From Lucinisca nassula (Eukaryota; Mollusca; Bivalvia; Lucinida; Lucinidae), in the NCBI GenBank assembly GCA_963580285.1, contig OY757024.1, forward strand, positions 122,512,045-122,576,044: DNA of 64,000 nucleotides, in the 5' to 3' direction. Positions 43,640 through 53,544 of the stretch are shown here, one piece after another (the stretch's first letter is position 1; each line of letters opens with the position of its first letter). A program made the position numbers and the translations under genes. Below the pieces are notes generated by a model. It had not been told where the DNA came from. It did not search any database and saw only the letters and a program-made list of their open reading frames with translations.

Positions 43640-45759
43640 AGCTCACCTGACCGAAGGTCTTGGTGAGCTTTTGTGACTGTGAGATGTCCGGCGTCGTCGT
43701 GCATCGTTCGTCGTGCGTGCGTAAACTTTTCTTGTTAACACTCTAGAGGCCACAGTTTTGATCCAATCATCATCATACTTGGTCAGAATGATCATCATGA
43801 CGATATGTGGGTCAAGTTCGAATATGGGTCATGTCGGGTCAAAAAGTAGGTCACCAGGTCAAATCAAAGGAAAACCTTGTTAACACTCTAGAGGCCACAA
43901 TTTTGGTCGAATAATCCTCAAACTTGCTCAGGATGATCATCTTGATAATATCTTGGTAATGTTTGAATATGGGCCATGTCGGGTCAAAAAGTAGGTCAGT
44001 AGGTCAAACCACGGAAAACCATTTTTAGCACTCTAGAGGCCACAGTTTTGGTCCAATCATCCTCAATCTTGCTCAGAATGATCATCCTGACAATATCTCG
44101 GTCAAGTTCGAATATGGGTCATGTCGGGTCAAAAAGAAGGTCAGTAGGTCAAATCATAGAAAAATATTTTTAACACTCTAGAGGCCAAAGTTTTGGTCCA
44201 ATCTTCCTCAAACTTGGTCAGAATGTTCATCCTGACAGTATCTCGGCCCAGTTTGAATATGGGTCATTTCTGGTCAAAATTAGATCAAAAGGTCAGATCA
44301 TAGAAAAAAAAACTTGTAAACACTCTAGAGGCCACAGTTTTGGTCTAATCATCCTCAAACTTGCTCAGAATGATCATCCTGACAATATCTCGGTCAAGTT
44401 CGTATATGGGTCATTTTGGGTCAAAAAGTAGGTCAGTAGGTCAAACCACAGAAAAACCTTATTAGCACTCTAGAGACCACAGTTTTAGTACAATCATACC
44501 CAAACTTGCTCAGAATGATCATCCTGACAATATCTCGGTCAAGTTCGATTATGGGTTGTGTCGGCCAAAAAATAGGTCAGTAGGTCAAATCATAAAAAAC
44601 CTTGTTAACACTCACGAGGCCATAGTATTGGTCCAATCATCCTCAAACTTGCTCAAAATGATCATCCTTACTAATCTCGGTCATGTTCGAATATGTGTCA
44701 TGTAGGGTCAAAAAGTAGGTCACTAGGTCAAATCATAGAAAAACCTTAACACTCTAGAGGCCACAGTTTTGGTCAAATTATCATCAAACTTGCTCAGAAT
44801 GATCATCTCTACAATATCTAGGTCAAATTCGAATATGGGTATTGTGGGGTCAAAAGTAGGTCAAATCATAGAAAAACCTTGTTTACACTCTAGAGACTGC
44901 AATTTTAGTCTAATTATCATCAAACTTGCTCAGAATGATCAGCTTGACAATAGCTAGGTCAAATTCGAAAATTGGTCATGTGGGGTCAAAAAGTAGGTCA
45001 GTAGGTTAAATCATAGAAAAACCTTGTTAACACTCTAGAGGCCACAGTTTTAGTCCAATCATCATCCAACTTGCTCAGAATTGTCCTCTTTTTTGTAATA
45101 CCTTGGTCAGGAGGGGTATTTTATTTGACAGAAATGCTGTTAGCAAACAGTGCAAACCCTGATCAGATGCCACGTTGTACGACATCTGATCTGGGCCTAT
45201 GCTTTTTGCCAAGCTACCCCTTCAGGGTTTTCTAGCCTTTTAGGGGTTATTAAAACTTTAAACAAATATTCTGTATGATAATACAGTATCTCAAGCAATT
45301 CAGACTTTCAGGGTGTTTGGATCATGGTCAAAGTTCTTTTGGCTATTTGGCTAGAAAAAAAAAAAACAGTCATCACTCGACCTACTTTTATTTCATAATT
45401 TCCTCACCATAAGCATGCTACAGATTAGAAATGATTGAAATCAACCTTCAGGCTGCAGAAATATAAATGCTGTCAGACTTGAAGGGGCGGACCTTTCATC
45501 TCAATGTCGGGTAAAAGTCCCACAAAATTGGAATCAACGTCTCCAAAATGACCTAAATAGTATAAACCTCAAATCAAACAAACAGAATTGGTCAAATCAT
45601 ACTTGCGACTGCATTTTTGGTTCAAGCTTCATGAAACTTGCCAAGAATGTTTGCCTTTATAAAATCTTGAATATGTTTGAATATAGGTCATGTGGGATCA
45701 AAAACAAGGTGATGAATAGACTCAGGTGAGCGATACAGGACCATCATGGTCCTCTTGTT
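43640..45759 (+). mobile_element. Pearl/Helentron-like element with 143-bp tandem array
   Basis: Head hairpin GCTCACCTGACCGAAGGTC..GGTGAGC, then GTCGTCGTGCATCGTTCG. About ten units of roughly 143 bp carry ACTCTAGAGGCCACAGTTTT, CTTGCTCAGAATGATCATCC and GGGTCATGTCGGGTCAAAAA. The tail ACTCAGGTGAGCGATACAGG with a GGACCATCATGGTCC hairpin keeps complementary bases although the sequence differs from the other tails. Interrupted by a solo hairpin (45143-45210) and an S1 fragment (45490-45592). Confidence 0.75.
45490..45592 (+). mobile_element. S1 repeat, 3' part
   Basis: CATCTCAATGTCGGGTAAAA to AACCTCAAATCAAACAAAC, inside the tandem-array element. Confidence 0.65.
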
Positions 45760-45831
45760 GAGGATATTGTTTTTAATAGTTCACAGAAAAATCTCAATGT
45801 TTCAGATGTAGGCATTGTAGGAGAGCAGACT

Positions 45832-45945
45832 TCTTTTTGTTTTGGATAGCAAATTGGTCATTTTGTGGAAAAGTAGTTGTCTTTTTGGCTTTCCGCCTTT
45901 GATGTTTCCATTGACCGTTGCCCGCACTTCTATTTTGTATACCCA
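45832..45945 (+). repeat. Dispersed repeat D, fragment
   Basis: TTTTGTTTTGGATAGCAAATTGG.., CTTTTTGGCTTTCCGCCTTT. Confidence 0.55.
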
Positions 45946-46129
45946 ATGTATAGAAACCGCTTTTATTAAATTCTGTTGAGCTCACTGCCATCCAGTGCAT
46001 GAATGCTATGCTTTTTCCATTATATGTAGAGTATACTGCGGCACAATGTTCCACAAACACATTTGCAGTTAATCGAGTCACTTATATGACAGTTTACTCT
46101 AATATCTTTTTTGTTGTTGTTTATTTTAG

Positions 46130-46199
46130 GCGATATATGTACGACTTCTACAAACTCGGAGAGTTTGTCATGTACAAAAGCACTAGCAGACCTTTTGAG
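46130..46199 (+). CDS. VWDE: VWDE-like protein, exon 5 (start of VWD domain)
   Basis: A 70-bp exon with acceptor TGTTTATTTTAG and donor GAG|GTGAGT. It encodes the last base of a codon and then RYMYDFYKLGEFVMYKSTSR-PFE. (FDG)R.YDFY..G.FV.YKS is the usual start of a VWD domain after the DPH..TFDG motif, and VWDE has the same LYRSTSR-like phrase. The DPH..TFDG part itself must lie on a preceding exon ending in phase 2 (probably ..GG|G), which was not found. Ends in phase 0, in frame with exon 6. Confidence 0.8.
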
Positions 46200-46266
46200 G
46201 TGAGTTTTAATTTTGAATAAACAACATAGCAACAGATAAGGTGGCGTATTTGGCGATAACTGAATG

Positions 46267-46380
46267 TCAATTTTCCTTATTTCTCCATAAAACCTATGTT
46301 GTGGAATTCATTAGAACCACCTCGCCGAGGTTGTTCTAATGAATACCGACAACATAGGTTTTTATGGAGAATTGACAAAA
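46267..46380. mobile_element. Solitary diverged MITE hairpin
   Basis: TTATTTCTCCATAAAACCTATGTTGTGG.. and CCGACAACATAGGTTTTTATGG form a long stem. The inner stem uses TTCATTAGAACCACCTCG / CGAGGTTGTTCTAATGAA, a version in which both arms carry CATTAG instead of CGTTAG. Confidence 0.65.
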
Positions 46381-46884
46381 GTTAACCTTCAGTTTAGGCC
46401 GAAAAATACCCGTGTTTCCGGTATCCCGACCAACCCTGATCTGTTGTGTCGGTCCTGCAACTTTTTAAAGTCATCCAGAAAAAATAAAGTTAAAAAGATT
46501 TTCTCACCTAGAAGTACCGACGTTTTCTAGATTTTTTTGATAAAAATTGCAAAACTAACTCTTAAGGACAAACTACACCCGACAGACTACGCCTTACGGC
46601 AGTGGTTATCTTTTAATGCCATTTTCTCGCATTTCTTGTTGTATTTTCATAATCTTTATTTCAATGTTTAAGTAAGACATTTAAGATTTATTTATTGCTA
46701 AAAAAACAAAACAAAAACGAATTACTACAGTAACTGCTTTACTTCTATGGATTCATCTTTTTTTCAAGCATTTGGTTTAAACAATATTTTATTAGAAGCA
46801 AATATCAAATACAATCACACGTATTCTTATTTGTATTCGGGAGATGACACTTATAAGCTTGCTAGCTTACAGTCAGATCCTTTT

Positions 46885-47095
46885 CATGCAGAGTTAAAAC
46901 CGACCCGCACACGAGAACTGGTAAACCGCTTAGAGGATCTAAGCCTGCCCAGGCAAAGCGGTGCGAGTCGGAACCGTCCATGCTTATAAACCCTATTGGT
47001 TTCATTTGGCGACAGGACTTGAGATGTCATTTCATCTCAATGTCGGTTAAAAGTCTCACAAAATTGGAAGCAACGTCTCCAAAATGACCTATACA
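46885..47095 (+). mobile_element. S1 short interspersed repeat, 5'-truncated
   Basis: CATGCAGAGTTAAAACCGAC to CAACGTCTCCAAAATGACC; the last part joins a MITE-end remnant (TTTAGGCGTGTTTTTGCGATG near 47120). Confidence 0.65.
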
Positions 47096-47261
47096 GTACG
47101 ATAACACACCAAATTTAGGCGTGTTTTTGCGATGCACATATCAAAACTTAATAACGTAAATGTCATCTGTTACCGTCCCTATGACCATCTTGGCGTATTA
47201 TGTCAGCTCGAGTTATTAAGCATGTAAATATCTTAAAAATTTGGACACTAGGAGCCAGTTG

Positions 47262-47466
47262 TAGACTTGCCCAAGTCTGTTAATTAGGTGTCCATTGTAG
47301 AAATAATGGTTTACAAAAAATAAAAAATAAATACATTGTAAATGAATACCGTCTTTTATGAAAATTGTGAATAGATGAAGACTAAAGAGACTTTTACATA
47401 TTTTTTGTTTAAAGGGACTTTCATTTAAAAATAAAAAATGTAAATGTAGGAACTTGGGCAAGTCTA
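47262..47466. mobile_element. 205-bp MITE with 9-bp target duplication
   Basis: Ends TAGACTTGCCCAAGT and its exact complement ACTTGGGCAAGTCTA, flanked by AGCCAGTTG at 47253-47261 and 47467-47475. A 9-bp duplication suggests a Mutator-like mobiliser; hAT-type is an alternative. The insert lies at the end of another element whose terminus is GCCAGTTGTTC. Confidence 0.7.
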
Positions 47467-47468
47467 AG

Positions 47469-47762
47469 CCAGTTGTTCAGAGCCTCATAAGCTTTACAAG
47501 CTCGTTAGTGGTCTGTCTGTCTGTCTACTGATACTGCGTCGGTCACATTTGACCATTACCGCAGGTCATATTGTTAACTGTTCTAGCAAGTTCAATATCT
47601 AAAATTTTGGTATTTTTGCTGAAAAAAAAATGTAAGCAGCTTTTGCATTTGCAAAAGCTGCTCACAATTTTTCAGCAAAAATATTAGAATATTTCCATAA
47701 TAAATGATTAAAGTTTAAATGATACGTTAACTAACGACGTCGTTAGTTTTGAACAACTGGCC
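47469..47762. mobile_element. Element with GCCAGTTGTTCA ends and internal palindrome
   Basis: Begins GCCAGTTGTTCAGAG and ends GTTAGTTTTGAACAACTGGC. Inside, TTTTTGCTGAAAAAA..GCAGCTTTTGC and GCAAAAGCTGCTC..TTTTTCAGCAAAAA form a stem of about 30 bp (47612-47682). A left-end copy with GCCAGTTGTTCAAAACTAAC lies at 53431. Confidence 0.5.
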
Positions 47763-47848
47763 CATGAAGGACTTACTGTAATTCTCCTAAAAACTTAACA
47801 TTTGCTTCACAATCCTGCAAGGAGTCCAAAAATGTGCAGACTGAATGG

Positions 47849-47908
47849 CAAACAGTGTAGGTCCTGATCAGACTCCTCCTCAGTCTGATCTGAATCTGCA
47901 CTGTTTAG
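47849..47908. repeat. Solo AAACAGTG hairpin
   Basis: GCAAACAGTGTAGGTCCTGA.. and ..TCTGATCTGAATCTGCACTGTTT. Same family as 34421-34487. Confidence 0.6.
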
Positions 47909-48054
47909 GCATGTCTATTCCCAAAACTAAGGAACATTGCGGTATATCCATTTCAAATTTTCCCAATATAACATGTGTTACATTCTTTCAAAATGCTTCA
48001 AGCAAGCAGTAACATGATTCTGTTTCTTTCATCTTTTTTGTTTATTACTTACAG

Positions 48055-48252
48055 GTACAAATACGCAACTGGCAGTGTGGGCGTGCGACTTGTATCTGTG
48101 CTGTGACAGCTCGTGAGGGCAATGACGTCATTAGGATTGACATCTGTCACGGGACATACGGGCATTCCTTTCCAAAATTAACAATTCCTAACAAAGGTTC
48201 TTTTTCGCAAGGAACAGTGATACAGAAAGGCAGCAGTGGAAATAAATATGTT
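48055..48252 (+). CDS. VWDE: VWDE-like protein, exon 6 (middle of VWD domain)
   Basis: Acceptor TTACTTACAG and consensus donor GTT|GTAAGT; 66 codons, phase 0 at both ends. Translation VQIRNWQCGRATCICAVTAR, then VIRIDICHGTYG and GTVIQKGSSGNKYV. In VWDE the VWD domain continues VH.R.W.CG...ASCVCG..A..G.DIV..D.C.G, which fits residue by residue in type, including the CG and C.C cysteines. Most of the domain's beta-sheet core is here. The frame continues open into the intron, so the exon end rests on the splice site and on phase agreement with exon 7. Confidence 0.85.
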
Positions 48253-48398
48253 GTAAGTAAGGGTGGTACGATTAAACGGATAATCCAGTATTCAATAAAT
48301 TCCACAAAAATGATTATCATTACTGATTTGCTTGTAATCGTTTATTTGATAAGTACAATTTACTACCCAAAGTTGTGTCTAAAATAGCTGGACCAGTG

Positions 48399-48450
48399 CC
48401 AAACAGTGCAGACCCTGATGAGGCGTCTCATCTGGGTCTAAACTGTTTGC
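48399..48450. repeat. Solo AAACAGTG hairpin
   Basis: CCAAACAGTGCAGACCCTGAT and ATCTGGGTCTAAACTGTTTG. Confidence 0.6.
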
Positions 48451-48677
48451 GCAGGCCTGTCTGTTCAAATACAAATGGTAAAGTACAACATATGGTAAGA
48501 GTCATGCTCAGGCAGGAAGCCAGACAGACAAATCTTCAGGGATTACTAATCGATTATCAATCACAATTGCAGGACTGATAATCGATTATCTTTTCAGCTC
48601 CGATTAGCCAGCACTAGTTATAATTGAGAATATATTCAGTTTCGCAGAAGTTTAATCCACACCACTCTGCGTGTATT

Positions 48678-48965
48678 GTTTGTTTGATTGTTTGTTTCAT
48701 TTGTTTGTATTGGAGTTTAACGGCCCCAGTCAACACTTTTTAGGTCATTTTTAAGCCGGTCACTTTACCTATTCACATTTTTCCCCGACAGGCTTATACG
48801 TAAGCGGTTAACCAGTACAGTGCACATTCTTTCGCCAGAAACTGGAAACTGCCCTTCTTGAATCAGTGGGATGGAGAGAATGACCGTGGAAAAAGATTTC
48901 ATGATCAATCTCCACGTGAGAATGTTGCAGACCCGCGTCCTCCATACTGAGCTACCGAGGCCGGC
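48678..48965 (-). mobile_element. S1-related SINE with tRNA-like end
   Basis: Plus strand starts TTGTTTGATTGTTTG, GAGTTTAACGGCCCCAGTC, and ends GACCCGCGTCCTCCATACTGAGCTACCGAGGCCGG, which is tRNA-like on the minus strand (GCCTCGGTAGCTCAGTATGG). Suggests that the S1-tail group is tRNA-derived. Confidence 0.55.
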
Positions 48966-49253
48966 TTGTTTGTTTGAATTGAGGTTTAACGTTCCTGTCA
49001 ATACTATTTAGGTTATTTTGAAGATTGTAGATTGTTGGACTTTTACCAGACATTGAGATGAAATGACATCTCAAACCCTGCCACCCAGTGAAACCAAAAG
49101 GCTTAAATGCCGCGGGCGGTCTGACACACACCACTTTGCCAGTACAGGCATAGCCCTTCTAAGCGGGTTTCAAGTACCCATGTGTGGTCAGTTTCGGCTC
49201 TGCGTGGAAGCACCATGCAGCCCAATCTATGTCTCCAAGCCCCGATAGGAGGG
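48966..49253 (-). mobile_element. S1 short interspersed repeat
   Basis: TTGTTTGTTTGAATTGAGGT to TCTCCAAGCCCCGATAGGAG; all landmarks in order. Confidence 0.7.
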
Positions 49254-49269
49254 GGCGATCTTTTTGTAT

Positions 49270-49536
49270 TGATAGTATAGTTACAAAGAAGGTTGACCGC
49301 CGAAAAAACTAAACTGTTAAGGTGAAAAATTGTGATATTTTTCTTATTTCTGCTCAAAATATTTACTGTGGGTATTCGTTCGAACCGCTTCTTCAAGGCG
49401 GTTCTAACGAGTAACCACAATCTATATTTTAGAGCAGAAATAAGAAAAATGAGGTTTACCCCTGTAAACCCCAGTTTCACTGTATAAAAGTGGGGTTCAA
49501 GAGGGTCAAAATTATATAGGCGTGTTTTCTTCATGG
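49270..49536 (+). mobile_element. Palindromic MITE, family A
   Basis: Left end lost; from GTTGACCGCCGAAAAAACT to TATAGGCGTGTTTTCTTCATGG. Hairpin near 49363-49425 has TTCGTTCGAACCGCTTCTTC against AAGGCGGTTCTAACGAG. Small hairpin AACCCCAGTTTCACTGTATA..GTGGGGTT. Confidence 0.7.
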
Positions 49537-49626
49537 GAAAGTGCTTACTACAAAGCTGTTGAGCCAGGGGTATCAAAAGATCAAAGATGGTAACAACATT
49601 AAAAAAGATATATGGGAGACATTGGC

Positions 49627-49888
49627 CCCCGCCCGTCGGGGCTTGAAGCATGATGCTTTCTCGCAGAGCTGAAACCGACCGCACACGAGTACTGGTAAAC
49701 CGCTTAGGATCTAAGCCTGCTGTGAGTCGGACCGCCCAGGCTTATAAACTGTTTACTTTATTGGGCGACAGGGCTTGAGATGTCATTTAATCTCATTGTC
49801 GGGTAAAAGTCCCACAAGATTGGAAGCCACGTCTCCAAAATGACCTGAACAGTATTGATGGGACTTTAAAACTCAAATCAAACAAATG
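49627..49888 (+). mobile_element. S1 short interspersed repeat
   Basis: CCCCCGCCCGTCGGGGCTTG head with a short deletion after GCTTGAAGC, ending ACTTTAAAACTCAAATCAAAC. The next 300 bp show nothing recognised. Confidence 0.7.
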
Positions 49889-50187
49889 GTAGACATAAAA
49901 CTCTTGTCAATCATCACAATATGGCAGTTTCCAGAAATACTTCATATGTTTTTGCCAATGACAAGCAATACCTACTGTTCTGCGTGCTTGCAGACAGGGG
50001 TTGGTTGGCGAAGTTTGCTTACCAAATAATGCTTACCACCGGCGGACGTATGATTACAACTTTTCCTCTCTTGGTCTTAACATTCTGATTCGTCATTCGC
50101 TAACGTATTAATGGATTTGGAATATGGCTTGGGTGATATGTCCACAATTATTACTATTTCTGCTCCAAAATAGATAACATGTATATA

Positions 50188-50191
<4 letters not shown>

Positions 50192-50245
<54 letters not shown>
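50192..50245 (+). repeat. (AC)n microsatellite
   Basis: 27 uninterrupted AC units. The Cys-Val repeat ORFs over it are artefacts. Confidence 0.95.
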
Positions 50246-50250
<5 letters not shown>

Positions 50251-50330
50251 ATGCATCTGGAAATGTCGTCTGTTTATGCCGTCTGCTACTTTTTCTTGCA
50301 AACTTTTCGAACATTTGTTTTGCATACAGG

Positions 50331-50388
50331 CAAACTGTGTAGACCCTGATCTAGAGGAGCGGTCAAATCTTGGACCACGTTGTTTGCA
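50331..50388. repeat. Solo hairpin, diverged
   Basis: CAAACTGTGTAGACCCTGAT and GGACCACGTTGTTTGC. Confidence 0.4.
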
Positions 50389-50586
50389 AAAAATGACTAT
50401 TAAAGTAATCAGCAGCCGACAAAGACGACAACACTTGTTTTAATTGGTAACGTATCCATTAATACGTACGTTGTTTGTCAGCAGGCTGTATTTTAAGGTT
50501 GAGTTCAACGTTAACTATACTGACTATAGCTAATGTTACTGTTACTTGTGTCAATGCCGGAGAAAGAAAATAAATGGTTTGTAGGA

Positions 50587-50658
50587 AACTGGGAACCAGA
50601 TAACCATAGTTTGACCATCCTAATAGGATGGTCAGACTATTCTTGACTGGTTCCCAGT
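50587..50658. repeat. 72-bp palindrome
   Basis: AACTGGGAACCAGATAACC..GACCATCC and GGATGGTC..TTGACTGGTTCCCAGTT around TAAT. It ends where an S1 repeat begins. Confidence 0.7.
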
Positions 50659-50659
50659 T

Positions 50660-50942
50660 CGCCCCCGGCTATCGGAAATTGGGCTGCAAGGCGCTACCAA
50701 GCAGAACTGAAACTGACCACACACGACTACTGGTAAACCACGTAGATGTACTAAGCCGTCCCAGGCAAAGCGGTGTGAGTCAGACCGTCCAATGCATATA
50801 AGCTTTCTGGTTTCATTTGGCGACTGGGCTTGAGATATCATTTCACCTCAATGTCGGATAAGAGCCCCACAAAATTTGGAAGCAGCGTCATCAAAATAAC
50901 CATCATAGAGTTTATGGGGACGTAAAACCTCAATTCAAACAA
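50660..50942 (+). mobile_element. S1 short interspersed repeat
   Basis: GCCCCCGGCTATCGGAAATTG head (diverged) to GGGGACGTAAAACCTCAATTC and an A-rich tail. Confidence 0.7.
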
Positions 50943-50986
50943 AAACAAAAAAAAAATCTGGCTGGTAATATTTCCACATCACGTGA

Positions 50987-51264
50987 ACAAGTCCGTGAAA
51001 CGAAGACCCCCCCCCCCCCCCTAACCTCCACTTTATATGGAGAAAAGTGGGGTTTACGGGGGTATACATTATTTTTCTTATTTCTGCTCCAAGAAATAGG
51101 TTGTGGGTACTCGTTAGAACCGCCTCATTGAGGCGGTTCTAACGAGCACCCACAACCTATGTTTGCAGTATAAATAAGGAAAACACCACGGATTTTGATC
51201 AGAAAAGAAGCCATTTTGGAGCCATGGAAAATGTACTATGTCGCACGGGTGTGTTATCGTAATG
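50987..51264 (+). mobile_element. Palindromic MITE, family B, best-preserved copy
   Basis: CATCACGTGAACAAGTCCGTG left end and CGGGTGTGTTATCGTAATG right end. Small hairpin CTCCACTTTATATGGAG..AGTGGGGTTTA. Main hairpin 51097-51163: ATAGGTTGTGGGTACTCG, GTTAGAACCGCCTCATTGAG, and GAGCACCCACAACCTATG. A C homopolymer sits in the left part. Confidence 0.85.
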
Positions 51265-51302
51265 ATACCATAATTCCAAGGACACTGGAGCCATTCACCA
51301 TA

Positions 51303-51463
51303 TTTGCATTTTATTTGCTGGCTCCCAGCTTGCACATTGTCAATATTGGAAGAACAGGTAACCAGACCCCCTGACCTTTTAAGGTCAGGGGGGTCTGGTT
51401 ACCTGTTTTTCCAACACTGATAACCTTAATCTTCAGACTAGGAACCAGCAGATAATGCAAATA
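51303..51463. repeat. 160-bp imperfect palindrome with perfect core
   Basis: Perfect core AACAGGTAACCAGACCCCCT..AAGG and complement at 51354-51412, with weaker outer arms (TTGCATTTTATTTGCTGGC against CCAGCAGATAATGCAA). An (ATA)n repeat follows at 51481-51501. Confidence 0.65.
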
Positions 51464-51534
51464 AGGTGAATAATAATGATAATAATAATAATAATAATAA
51501 TCGACCTTATTTATAGAGGGTAACACATTTAGTA

Positions 51535-51697
51535 AACTAGTACTAATCTTCCATGTGGCCCTCTTTTCCTGGGTAGAACCAGTACTAAGCAATGTGGATA
51601 AAGTCTCTTGCTCAAGGAAACAACACTTGCCGCTCGTGGGATACGAACCCGGTACCTCCCGATCCCGAGGCCGATACTATACCACTGCACCACAAGA
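51535..51697 (-). mobile_element. tRNA-derived SINE, type T3
   Basis: On the minus strand the tRNA-like head is CTTGTGGTGCAGTGGTATAG with box B-like GGGTTCGTATCCC, followed by TGTTTCCTTGAGCAAGAGAC. Confidence 0.6.
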
Positions 51698-51968
51698 CAT
51701 TACGATGATACATCCGTGTGACTTAGTGCATTCTTTCATTTCTCCGGAATTGCTACTTTTCTGATGGAAATTAGTGATTTTTTTCTCATTTATACTGCAA
51801 ATATAGGATGTTGCTGCTCGTTAGAATTGAGGCGGTTCTAACGAGTACTCACAACCTATGTCTTGGAGCAGAAATAAGAAAAAAAATAATGTATACCCCG
51901 GTAAACCCTATTTTCCTCAATATAAAGTTGGGTTTAGAGGGGTGTTCATTTCACTTGTTCACGTGATG
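51698..51968 (-). mobile_element. Palindromic MITE, family B
   Basis: CATTACGATGATACATCCGTG to CACTTGTTCACGTGATG. Left arm shortened (CTCGTTAGAATTGAGG), right arm complete. Confidence 0.75.
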
Positions 51969-52022
51969 AAATGTCGATATCTTTAAGGTTCATTGGAAGA
52001 CCCAATATTGTTCATACTTATT

Positions 52023-52302
52023 CATTACGATAACACACCCATGCGACAGAGTGCATTTTTTTCACATCTCCAAAATGGCTACTTTTCTGATGAAAATCTG
52101 TGATCTGTTTCTTGTTTATACTCCAAATTTTGGTTTTGGGTGCTCGTTAGAACCGCCTCATTGAGGCGGTTCTAACGAGTACCCACTACCTATGTTTTGG
52201 AGTAGAAATAAGGAAAATAATGTTTACCCCATAAACCCCAGTTTTCTCTATATAAAGAGGGATGTAAGGGGGTGTTCATTTCACGGACTTGTTCACGTGA
52301 TG
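52023..52302 (-). mobile_element. Palindromic MITE, family B, full length
   Basis: CATTACGATAACACACCCATG to CGGACTTGTTCACGTGATGG. Hairpin TGCTCGTTAGAACCGCCTCA..TGAGGCGGTTCTAACGAGTA. Confidence 0.8.
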
Positions 52303-52613
52303 GATTACATTACCTTAATTGCAACAACATTTGACACAATTCTGAGTCGTTTACCTTAATTGCTGGTTATTGTTGTAAAAATTTTGTTTGACAGAGTTTT
52401 CCCACGCGTAAGGGAAAAGTAATGGAATTTTTTTTTCAAGGTCAGGGAATTCTGAGAACTGTCCGGGAAATTTGGAATATAGGCAAATGTAAGAGAATTG
52501 TTGGGGAATTTTGTAAAACAATAAGGTTCATTGCCATATATCTCTAATGAATTCACAGTCACCAACTGCAATGAAATAACAAATTCAACGCAGTTAGACA
52601 CTCATATACAATT

Positions 52614-52849
52614 GGGCCCCGTCAAGCGATTTTGGTACTTATCGCCTATGCGAGCAGCGAAGGTTCAGGCGAGCCTGCGCATCCGCGCAGTCTCGCCAGA
52701 TCCTTCGCTGCTCGCTCATACAAGCAGTGCATCAAGAGGAACCTTCAGACAGAAAGCCATATCCCTGGCCCCTCTGAATGGCTTGGCATGTGCAGTTAAA
52801 ATTTGTCATGACGGAATGCTCGAAGACACAAATTCGCTTGGCGGGGCTC
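52614..52849 (+). mobile_element. 236-bp MITE with GGGCCCCG ends, copy 3
   Basis: GGGCCCCGTCAAGCGATTTT to AAATTCGCTTGGCGGGGCTC, flanked by AATT on both sides (52610-52613, 52850-52853). Opposite orientation to copies 1 and 2. Confidence 0.85.
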
Positions 52850-53430
52850 AATTAATGTATGCAAGCTTCTTCTAACTAATAGCTGGAATTAGTGTTTTTT
52901 TTTTTTTTTCATTCTACTGATACTGCGTCGGTCTCATTTGGCCATTACCGCAGGTGACATTACATACACTCCAGGTTTTTTTTTTTGCAGGATGAAAGCC
53001 TACACAGTAATCATGTAATTACGGTAGGGATCTTTAACCTGCACAGGGGATGGTTCTCCCTGCACAGTGGGCCTCCAGTTAACGTCCCGATCCGAAGGAC
53101 GGTGCACTTTATGACATTCAGTATTGCTGGTTGATTTCTAAGGCAGCAACTTCAGTGTTTAGAAATCCTGTCTGCTTGAGTATGAAGTGACGTTGGCCTT
53201 CTTGAAAGCCATCTATTTCTTATAGAAGCTGAAAGAGAGCTGCGCCCCTTGCCTCCTGAGCAATTATTTTCCACAAACTAGTTACTTGGTTTCTGGTACA
53301 ACTAAGGCATAGTAATCGACAACTACTGTGTAATAAATTGAAGGCAGTTTGAACATGTATATGTATATCGACTAATTTATTTGAAACTTCCTAAAAAATT
53401 ATGACAGAAAGTCTAAATTTCGCATTCTGG
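52850..53430. other. Intronic stretch with a GATACTGCGTCGGTC sequence
   Basis: 52915-52970 (TACTGATACTGCGTCGGTCT, GGCCATTACCGCAGGT) matches 47520-47565 and, more loosely, 5643-5680, the last at the 3' end of the minus LINE. Possibly the 3' end of that LINE family. The rest is unrecognised. Confidence 0.4.
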
Positions 53431-53544
53431 AGCCAGTTGTTCAAAACTAACGATGTCGTTAGTTAACGTATCGTTAAGACTTTGATAATGTTTTATGGCA
53501 AATATGATAATATTTTTGTTGAAAAAATGTGCGCAGCTTTTGCG

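Noticed and set aside
36320..45759. LTR retrotransposon or endogenous retrovirus
   Set aside because: No long terminal repeats, gag, protease, RNase H or integrase motifs seen anywhere in the window; the RT fragments are of LINE type.
50077..50325. ORFs with Cys-Val repeats
   Set aside because: They are translations of the (AC)n microsatellite.
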